Shown here: positions 14,081 through 19,660 of the stretch, piece after piece
Layout of the letters: each line of letters starts with the position of its first letter
Numbering within the stretch: position 1 is the stretch's first letter
Assembly: GCA_035461175.1 (NCBI GenBank)
Contig: DATHVR010000086.1
Coordinates: 1-19,660 of the forward strand
Reading direction: 5' to 3'
DNA: 19,660 nt
From: DATHVR01 sp035461175
GTDB lineage: Bacteria > Actinomycetota > Acidimicrobiia > Spongiisociales > ZC4RG35
Made by a program: the position numbers and the translations under genes
Notes under the pieces: generated by a model
Told to the model about the DNA's origin: nothing
What the model saw: only the letters and a program-made list of their open reading frames with translations
Database searches by the model: none

Positions 14081-15151
14081 ATGAAATCCCGAATCGCTCG
14101 ACTGGCTTCCCTGCTGGCAGCCGTCGCCCTCGTGGCGGCCGCTTGCGGTGGCGACCCGGTACCGACCACCACCAGTGCCGCTTCCGGCGGTGACACCACC
14201 CCCACGACCGCCGCTCCTGCCGACAACGGCGGCGAGACCACCGACCTGGGCCTGCCGGTCATCGACCCCTTCGAGGTGAGCGAGGGCACCATCGGCATCG
14301 CCGGCTCCTCCACCGTATTTCCCCTCTCCACCGCCATCATGGCCAGGTGGGAGGACGAGGGCGGTCCCAACTACCCGATCGACTCGATCGGCTCCGGCGG
14401 CGGCCTCGAGCGCTTCTGTGTGGAGGGTGCCTCCGACATCGCCAATGCCTCCCGGGCCATCAAGGATGACGAGGTGGATGCCTGTGCCGAGATCGGCCGC
14501 GAGATCATCTCGGTGCGGGTGGGCTCAGACGCCCTCTCGCTGGTGATCAGCCCCGGGAACTACTTCGCCCAGGATCTGACCCTGGAAGAGATCGCCACCG
14601 CCTTTTCCCTGAGTGACTCCGGCGCCACCTGGTCCGACGTCAACCCCGACCTCCCGGCCCATCCCATCGCCCTCTTCACTCCGGGAGCCGACTCGGGAAC
14701 GTTCGACTACTTCAACGAGATCGTGTTCGAAGAGGCCGAGCCCTCCCCGATCCTGACCTCGATCGCCCAGGTAGTGGGTGAGGACGACAACCTGACGGTC
14801 CAGGGCGTGGCCGAGGACGGCTGTACCGAGGGTGACGAATCCTCCACCTGCGCCATCGGCTACTTCGGCTATGCCTACTACCAGGAGAACGCCAACCGTC
14901 TGCAGGTGGTGGCGGTCGACGGCATCGAGCCCAGCGACGCGACCGTCAACGACGGAACCTATGCCATCTCCCGGCCCCTGTTCATGTACACCGCCGCCGA
15001 GGTGGTGGCCGAGAAGCCCCAGGTGGCCGAGTTCATGGCCTACTACCTCAACAACGTCAACGACGTGATCGGCGAGGTCGGGTACTTCCCCGCCCCCACC
15101 GAGTCGTTGCAGGAAGCGGCCGACAACATCAAGGCCGCCGCCGGCTGGTAA
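14081..15151 (+). CDS. pstS: Phosphate ABC transporter substrate-binding lipoprotein
   Basis: This protein would capture inorganic phosphate outside the membrane and hand it to PstCA. A signal peptide (MKSRIARLASLLAAVALVAAAC) ends in a lipobox with Cys22, followed by a Thr/Ser/Ala-rich linker to about residue 55. The mature domain opens GTIGIAGSSTVFPLSTAIM, where GSST is the first phosphate-binding loop. SIGSGGGLERFCVEGASDIANASRAI and PGADSGTFDYF are the further binding loops typical of PstS. The 356 residues are normal for the family. AAGGAGA (14064-14070) lies 10 bases before the ATG. A PHO box lies about 75 bp upstream, and a strong hairpin directly after the stop separates it from pstC, which may help pstS mRNA outlast the rest of the operon. 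Confidence 0.95.
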   Translation: MKSRIARLASLLAAVALVAAACGGDPVPTTTSAASGGDTTPTTAAPADNGGETTDLGLPVIDPFEVSEGTIGIAGSSTVFPLSTAIMARWEDEGGPNYPIDSIGSGGGLERFCVEGASDIANASRAIKDDEVDACAEIGREIISVRVGSDALSLVISPGNYFAQDLTLEEIATAFSLSDSGATWSDVNPDLPAHPIALFTPGADSGTFDYFNEIVFEEAEPSPILTSIAQVVGEDDNLTVQGVAEDGCTEGDESSTCAIGYFGYAYYQENANRLQVVAVDGIEPSDATVNDGTYAISRPLFMYTAAEVVAEKPQVAEFMAYYLNNVNDVIGEVGYFPAPTESLQEAADNIKAAAGW

Positions 15152-15163
15152 GGAAGCAACAAT

Positions 15164-15189
15164 GGGGTGGGCCGGCAACGGCCCACCCC
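15164..15189 (+). promoter_or_regulatory. Perfect hairpin between pstS and pstC covering the pstC start
   Basis: GGGGTGGGCC (15164-15173) and GGCCCACCCC (15180-15189) form a perfect 10-bp stem around GGCAAC. There is no T-run, so full termination is unlikely. It could protect the 3' end of pstS mRNA or attenuate downstream expression. The GTG used as pstC start (15167) lies inside the left arm. Confidence 0.65.
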
Positions 15190-16162
15190 GCCACCCACCC
15201 TCCTGACCATCGAATCCCCGCCCGAACCGGTCTCGCTGGCCCGTAGGCCCCGGCCCGGAGAACTCGCCATCCGCGGGTTCCTCTTCGTTTGCGGCGCCCT
15301 CTCGATCGCCATCACGATCGGGATCGTCTACGAACTGGGCAAGGAGTCGCTGCTCTTCTTCCAGGACGAGCGGGTCGACCTGTGGGAGTTCATCACCAAC
15401 ACGGTGTGGCTACCCCAGGGCGGGAGTTTCGGGATCTGGCCGCTGGTGCTGGCCACGGTCCTCATCAGCCTCATCGCCATGCTGGTGGCGGTCCCGATCG
15501 GACTCGCCTCGGCCATCTACCTCTCCGAGTACGCCGGCCGACGGGTGCGGTCGATCCTCAAGCCGGTGCTGGAGATCCTGGTGGGGATCCCCACCGTCGT
15601 CTACGGCTTCTTCGCCGTCACCTTCATGACCCCGATCCTGCGTTCGATCTTCGGCGTCAACGTGGTGGGGTTCTTCAACGTTCTCTCGGCCGGGATCGTG
15701 GTCGGGATCCTGGTCGTACCCCTGGTCAGCTCCCTCTCCGAGGACGCCCTCAGCGCCGTCCCCGCCTCCCTGCGCCAGGCCGCCTACGCCCTCGGCGCCT
15801 CCAAGCTCGAGGTGTCGCTGCGCATCGTCGTCCCCGCCGCCCTCTCGGGGATCGCCGCCGCCGTGGTCGTGGCCATGTCCCGGGCGGTGGGCGAGACGAT
15901 GGTGGTGACGCTGGCGGCGGGGGCGGCGCCGCGCAACTTCACCCTGGGCGAGGACTCCCTGTTCGGCTACATCCTCAACCCGTTCCAGCCCGCCCAGACC
16001 ATGACCGGCTACATCGCCCTCACCTCCAGCGGTGACCTTTCCTACAACACCATCGACTACAACTCGATCTTCGCCGTCGGTCTGGCTCTCTTCGTCATGA
16101 CCCTGGGGCTCAACTCGCTCAGCCGCCGCCTGGTGAGGCGCTTTCAGGAGGTGTACGAATGA
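15167..16162 (+). CDS. pstC: Phosphate ABC transporter permease PstC
   Basis: PstC is one of the two membrane subunits of the phosphate importer. The 331 residues show about six hydrophobic segments, beginning with RGFLFVCGALSIAITIGIVYEL (about 36-57). GIPTVVYGFFAVTF (140-153) is the conserved PstC/PstA stretch. The EAA coupling loop is LRQAAYALGASKLEVSLRIV at about 202-221, followed by SRAVGETMVVTLAAGAAP. The start is uncertain. GTG 15167 is the only early start in frame, but it lies within a stable hairpin, and AGGAAG (15151-15156) is better spaced for an out-of-frame ATG at 15162. The first 35 residues are Pro-rich and not conserved-looking, so a start further in (for example CTG 15203) cannot be excluded. 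The stop overlaps the pstA ATG. Confidence 0.92.
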   Translation: MGRQRPTPPPTLLTIESPPEPVSLARRPRPGELAIRGFLFVCGALSIAITIGIVYELGKESLLFFQDERVDLWEFITNTVWLPQGGSFGIWPLVLATVLISLIAMLVAVPIGLASAIYLSEYAGRRVRSILKPVLEILVGIPTVVYGFFAVTFMTPILRSIFGVNVVGFFNVLSAGIVVGILVVPLVSSLSEDALSAVPASLRQAAYALGASKLEVSLRIVVPAALSGIAAAVVVAMSRAVGETMVVTLAAGAAPRNFTLGEDSLFGYILNPFQPAQTMTGYIALTSSGDLSYNTIDYNSIFAVGLALFVMTLGLNSLSRRLVRRFQEVYE

Positions 16163-17568
16163 ACGTCGACGCCCCCGAGCGCCCCGTCCGGGACAGCTTC
16201 CCGACCGAGCAGGAGTACGTCGGCCTCCTCTCCCGCCGCAAGCGTCGGGCCCGGCTGTTCCAGTTCGCCATGCTGGCGATGCTCGCCATCGCCGTTCTCG
16301 CCCTCGCCACCCTGCTCTACACGATCATCAACGACTCGTTCGGCCTGGTGGCGGTGGTGAACGAGCGCGAGCCCGAGGCGGTGGTGGAAGACCTCGGCTA
16401 CGACCCAACCCAGGTCGAGTTGGCCGATCTCCCCAAAGACGTGCTGGTCGACCTGCTGATGGCGAACATCTCCACGGGGGTGGGCCGGCGCCTGGAGCGG
16501 GAGCAGCGCTTCTATGAGGACCGCCTGGTCTTCGAGCCGCAGGGATCGTGGGACGCCCTGTGTTCGTCGGACGAGGCTACGCCCGGCTGCACCGCCGGGC
16601 CCCGGGACCAGGTCAACCTCTTCGCCCTGATCCAGGAGCGGGTGGTGGTCCCCGACGTGATCGCCACCTATCCGCTGCTGTCGTCGTTGCTCTCGCCCGA
16701 GCGGTTCCACGAGGAGGTGCGCACCGCCTTCGAGGTCGCCCCCGAGCGCTTCGGAGAGCACACCTTCGATCAGGTGCGCTTCGAGTGGCGAGCCTGGTTC
16801 AACCCCACCTTCCTCCGCACTCCCACCAGCTCGGTTCCCGAAACCGCCGGGATCCGCACCGCCATCCTGGGCTCGGCCTGGCTGGTGGTGATCACGATCC
16901 TTTTCGCGGTCCCCGTCGGGGTGGGAGCGGCCATCTACCTGGTCGAGTTCGCCCGTCCCTCGCGGCTGAACGGCATCATCCAGACCAACATCAACAACCT
17001 GGCCGGCGTCCCCTCGATCGTCTACGGCATGCTGGGTCTGGCCATCCTGGTGCGGGTGCTGGAGCCGGTGACGTCGGGGGCCCTGTTCACCACCGGCCCC
17101 GCCCCCTCGGACAACGGCCGCACCGTGCTCAGCGCCGGCGTCACCCTGGGCCTGCTCACTTTGCCGGTGGTCATCATCAGCGCCCAGGAGGCTCTGAAGG
17201 CGGTCCCGAACTCGCTCCGCCAGGCCGGTCTGGCCCTCGGCGCCACCAAGTGGCAGACCGTGCGCAGCCAGGTCCTCCCCGTCGCCCTCCCCGGCATCCT
17301 CACCGGGGCGATCCTGGCCGTGGCTCGGGCCATCGGCGAGACCGCCCCCCTGATCCTGGTGGGGGCGGCCAGCTTCATCACCTCGGACCCGACCGGGCCC
17401 TTCTCCAAGTTCACCGCCCTGCCCATCCAGATCTTCCAGTGGACCTCGTTCCCCCAGGCGGAGTTCCGCAACATCGCTGCCGCCGCCAGCCTGGCGCTGC
17501 TCCTGCTGCTGTTGCTGTTGAACGCCTTCGCCGTGATACTCCGTAATCGATATGCCAGGAAGGCGTGA
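16159..17568 (+). CDS. pstA: Phosphate ABC transporter permease PstA with a large extracytoplasmic insertion
   Basis: PstA is the second membrane subunit. It has 469 residues against about 300 in E. coli PstA. The first helix (about 33-57) is followed by some 175 hydrophilic residues (about 58-232) before the conserved permease domain. That domain contains NLAGVPSIVYGMLGLAI (280-296), the EAA loop LRQAGLALGATKWQTVRSQV (353-372) and ARAIGETAPLILVGAASF. The insertion should lie outside the cytoplasm and has two cysteines nine residues apart (Cys135, Cys144) that could form a disulphide. I do not recognise a domain in it; DUF3333-type N-terminal regions of some PstA proteins are one comparison to make. 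AGGAGGTG (16146-16153) gives an excellent ribosome-binding site, and ATG 16159 overlaps the pstC stop. Confidence 0.92.
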   Translation: MNVDAPERPVRDSFPTEQEYVGLLSRRKRRARLFQFAMLAMLAIAVLALATLLYTIINDSFGLVAVVNEREPEAVVEDLGYDPTQVELADLPKDVLVDLLMANISTGVGRRLEREQRFYEDRLVFEPQGSWDALCSSDEATPGCTAGPRDQVNLFALIQERVVVPDVIATYPLLSSLLSPERFHEEVRTAFEVAPERFGEHTFDQVRFEWRAWFNPTFLRTPTSSVPETAGIRTAILGSAWLVVITILFAVPVGVGAAIYLVEFARPSRLNGIIQTNINNLAGVPSIVYGMLGLAILVRVLEPVTSGALFTTGPAPSDNGRTVLSAGVTLGLLTLPVVIISAQEALKAVPNSLRQAGLALGATKWQTVRSQVLPVALPGILTGAILAVARAIGETAPLILVGAASFITSDPTGPFSKFTALPIQIFQWTSFPQAEFRNIAAAASLALLLLLLLLNAFAVILRNRYARKA

Positions 17569-17570
17569 CC

Positions 17571-18470
17571 GTGACTTCCGACACCGAGACCCGTTCAAGG
17601 ACCAGCCGCATGGATACCACCCCGTCCCGAGACCTGCGGCCCGAGGTGCGGACGCGCGCCGCCACCGAGGGGACCGTCGCCACCGCTCCGGCGGCGATGC
17701 GCATGCGCGACGTCGACGTCTACTACGGCGACTTCAAGGCGGTGAAGGAGATCTCGCTCGACTTCGCCCGCAACGAGATCACGGCCCTGATCGGCCCCTC
17801 CGGCTGCGGCAAGTCGACCGTGCTCCGCTGTCTCAACCGGATGAACGATCTCATCCCCACCGCCCGGGTCGAGGGCGAGGTCTATTTCGGCGACAAGAAT
17901 ATCTACGAGGACGATGTTGACCCGGTCGAGGTGCGGCGCCGGATCGGGATGGTGTTCCAAAAGCCCAATCCGTTCTCGAAGTCGATCTACGACAACGTTG
18001 CCTGGGGGGCCAAGATCAACGGTTTCAAGGGCAACCGCTCCGATATGGACGACCTGGTGGAGCGGGCCCTCACCCAGGCCGCCCTGTGGGAAGAGGTCAA
18101 GGACAAGCTCTCGGAGTCCGGCTACTCCCTCTCCGGCGGCCAGCAGCAGCGGCTCTGCATCGCCCGCGCCGTCGCTCCCAGCCCCGAGGTGCTGTTGATG
18201 GACGAGCCCGCTTCGGCCCTCGACCCCATCGCCACCCTCCGCATCGAGGAGCTGATGATGGAGCTCAAGGAGAACTACACGATCATCATCGTGACCCACA
18301 ACATGCAGCAGGCGGGACGGGTCTCGGATCGCACCGCCTTCTTCTCGGTCGACGTCGACGAGCGGGGCCAGCGCACCGGCAAGCTGGTCGAGTTCGACGA
18401 CACCGACAAGCTCTTCACCTCTCCCCGCGAGAAGGAGACCGAGGACTACATCACCGGGAGGTTCGGATGA
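17571..18470 (+). CDS. pstB: Phosphate ABC transporter ATP-binding protein PstB
   Basis: This ATPase would drive phosphate import. With GTG 17571 as start it has 299 residues. The core begins MRDVDVYYGDFKAVKEISL at about residue 45. Walker A is GPSGCGKST (75-83), the Q-loop region is MVFQKPNPF, the signature is LSGGQQQR (187-194), Walker B is LLMDEP (Glu212), and the H-loop is VTHNM (His243). MVFQKPNPFSKSIYDNVAWG is diagnostic of PstB. The 40-odd residue N-terminal extension is rich in Thr and Arg and unlike the family core. GTG 17565, overlapping the pstA stop, is in the same frame, but AGGAAGG (17557-17563) is properly spaced only for 17571; ATG 17610 is another option. The stop overlaps the phoU start. 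Confidence 0.94.
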   Translation: MTSDTETRSRTSRMDTTPSRDLRPEVRTRAATEGTVATAPAAMRMRDVDVYYGDFKAVKEISLDFARNEITALIGPSGCGKSTVLRCLNRMNDLIPTARVEGEVYFGDKNIYEDDVDPVEVRRRIGMVFQKPNPFSKSIYDNVAWGAKINGFKGNRSDMDDLVERALTQAALWEEVKDKLSESGYSLSGGQQQRLCIARAVAPSPEVLLMDEPASALDPIATLRIEELMMELKENYTIIIVTHNMQQAGRVSDRTAFFSVDVDERGQRTGKLVEFDDTDKLFTSPREKETEDYITGRFG

Positions 18471-19162
18471 CCGACACCAGGTCCCACTTCCATCAGGAGC
18501 TCGACGACCTCGAAAAGACCCTGCTGCGGGTGGCCGACCAGGCCGAGCAGATGGTCAAGATGGCCGTCGAGTCCTTCACCACCGGCGACCTGGCCGTCGC
18601 CGACGAAGTGATCGAACTGGACAACGGCATCGACCAGACCTACCTCGACGTTCACAACCGCTGGATGACTTTGATGGCCCGCCAGCAGCCGATGGGCTCG
18701 GACCTGCGGATGATGTCGGTGCTGCTGCACATGAACACCACCCTGGAGCGCATGGGCGACCAGTGCGTCAACATCGCCAAGATGTCCCACGCCACCGAAG
18801 GTCTCCCCAAGGTCGACACCATCGCCGACCACCTCTCGGAGATGGGGGACCTGGTCCGGGCCATGATCCGCACCGGGATCGAGTCCGTCGTGCGGCGTGA
18901 CTCCGACGAGGCCCGGCTCCTCCCGGCCATGGATGAGCCGGTCGACCGCCTCAACCGGGACATGTATCAGGAGGTGGTCAAGGCCGGCCCCGATCCCAAG
19001 CGGCTGGAGTGGGCCACCAAGGCGATGATGGTCTCCCGGGCCCTGGAACGGGTGGGCGACCAGGTGGTCGACATCGGCGAGCAACTCGCCTTCCTCCTCA
19101 CCGGCGAGCGGGTCGAGTTCGACGAGGCCGGCCTCGGAGGCCTCCCGACGGGCGATGAATAG
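18467..19162 (+). CDS. phoU: Phosphate-signalling complex regulator PhoU
   Basis: PhoU links the Pst transporter to the phosphate two-component system and restrains uptake and signalling when phosphate is plentiful. The 231 residues form the usual two-fold repeat of three-helix bundles. The paired metal-binding motifs are TTLERMGDQCVNIAK (about 91-105) and RALERVGDQVVDIGE (about 191-205). FHQELDDLEKTLLRVADQAEQMV near the N-terminus is typical. GGGAGG (18456-18461) lies five bases before ATG 18467, which overlaps the pstB stop. The last eight bases overlap the next gene's start, so PhoU and the response regulator are probably made together. Confidence 0.95.
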   Translation: MTDTRSHFHQELDDLEKTLLRVADQAEQMVKMAVESFTTGDLAVADEVIELDNGIDQTYLDVHNRWMTLMARQQPMGSDLRMMSVLLHMNTTLERMGDQCVNIAKMSHATEGLPKVDTIADHLSEMGDLVRAMIRTGIESVVRRDSDEARLLPAMDEPVDRLNRDMYQEVVKAGPDPKRLEWATKAMMVSRALERVGDQVVDIGEQLAFLLTGERVEFDEAGLGGLPTGDE

Positions 19163-19660
19163 GCTGCCCCACCCACCGGAGCGGGTCCTCGTCGTCGAGG
19201 ACGAGGACTCCCTGGTCGAGTCGATCCGCTTCACCCTCGAGGCAGAGGGCTATGAGGTCGTCACCGCCGTCGACGGGGTCACCGGGCTGCGTGAGGTGCG
19301 GGACTCCAATCCCTCGCTGGTCCTGCTTGACCTGATGCTGCCCGGCATGTCCGGTATCGACGTCTGCCGTCAGATCCGCCAGGAGTCCGACGTCCCCATC
19401 GTGATGGTTACCGCTAAGGACGGCGAGGCCGACAAGGTGCTGGGCCTGGAGATGGGAGCCGACGACTACATCACCAAGCCCTTCTCCACTCGGGAGTTGC
19501 TGGCCCGGGTGCGGGCCCACCTGCGCCGGGCAGGCCGCACCGGCACCTTCGCCACCGCCAACGAGGTGCTGCGGGGCGGCACCATCGAACTCGACATCGA
19601 CGCCCACGAGGCCCGGGTCGGGGGCGAGCCGGTGTCTTTGCGCCCCAAGGAGTTCGAGCT
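19155..19660 (+). CDS. OmpR/PhoB-family response regulator, N-terminal part (runs off the right edge)
   Basis: The visible 168 residues contain a full receiver domain and the start of a winged-helix DNA-binding domain. Acidic-pocket residues Glu15 and Asp16 lie in VLVVEDED. Asp59 in LVLLDLMLPG is the phosphorylation site. Thr86 (VMVTAKD) and Lys108 (DDYITKPFS) complete the switch. GADDYITKPFSTRELLARVRAHLRR is typical of the OmpR/PhoB class and close in style to RegX3 and PhoP of actinobacteria. SLRPKEFE at the edge opens the DNA-binding domain. It overlaps phoU by eight bases, so it is probably the phosphate response regulator that binds the PHO box at 13986. The partner histidine kinase is not in the window. 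RegX3 versus PhoP/PhoB cannot be decided here. Confidence 0.92.
   Translation, partial: MNRLPHPPERVLVVEDEDSLVESIRFTLEAEGYEVVTAVDGVTGLREVRDSNPSLVLLDLMLPGMSGIDVCRQIRQESDVPIVMVTAKDGEADKVLGLEMGADDYITKPFSTRELLARVRAHLRRAGRTGTFATANEVLRGGTIELDIDAHEARVGGEPVSLRPKEFE

Noticed and set aside
16144..17598. A 484-codon open frame on the - strand opposite pstA
   Set aside because: Its low-complexity Gly/Gln/Asp/His composition is typical of antisense reading in high-GC DNA. The + strand holds an unmistakable PstA with a strong ribosome-binding site.

Overview
The window is gene-dense, very GC-rich DNA in which almost every gene abuts or overlaps the next. It suggests a high-GC actinobacterium. The signs are GTG starts, promoters with a TANNNT -10 box and little or no leader, lipoproteins with Thr/Ala-rich linkers after the lipobox, and a Streptomyces-type PHO box of two 11-bp direct repeats. 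Acidimicrobiia is a reasonable guess from style, but no 16S rRNA or taxon marker is present.

Region 1 (1-6852) is an osmoprotectant module. A glycine betaine/choline-type ABC importer is split around a 75-bp divergent promoter region. The substrate-binding lipoprotein reads leftward and off the window, while the ATPase and an unusual double-domain permease read rightward. They are followed by betaine aldehyde dehydrogenase (betB) and choline dehydrogenase (betA). Together these would import choline and/or betaine and oxidise choline to glycine betaine.

Region 2 (6909-8704) holds a leftward ketoacyl-ACP synthase III-like enzyme, divergent from a TetR-family regulator.

Region 3 (8772-13964) holds polyphosphate kinase (ppk1), a 319-bp gene-free stretch full of hairpin repeats, an MFS transporter fused to a cyclic-nucleotide-binding domain, and a Vgb-like beta-propeller lipoprotein.

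Region 4 (13986-19660) is the phosphate module: PHO box, pstS, pstC, pstA, pstB, phoU and the start of an OmpR/PhoB-type response regulator cut by the window edge. From pstC onward the genes overlap by a few bases, so they are probably one translationally coupled operon. The regulator is the obvious candidate to bind the PHO box. With ppk1 nearby, the right half serves phosphate uptake, signalling and storage.

The coding content is mostly recognisable families. The least explained material is intergenic. (i) A hairpin-rich repeat family has one copy before betB and a cluster of one full and two partial copies after ppk1; its stems differ in sequence but still pair. (ii) Two tandem 64-bp units form the betB-betA junction and leave an open frame into betA. 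(iii) A 52-bp near-perfect palindrome separates the MFS gene from the propeller lipoprotein gene. (iv) A 10-bp-stem hairpin covers the most likely pstC start codon. I saw no CRISPR array, tRNA, rRNA, transposase or phage gene.
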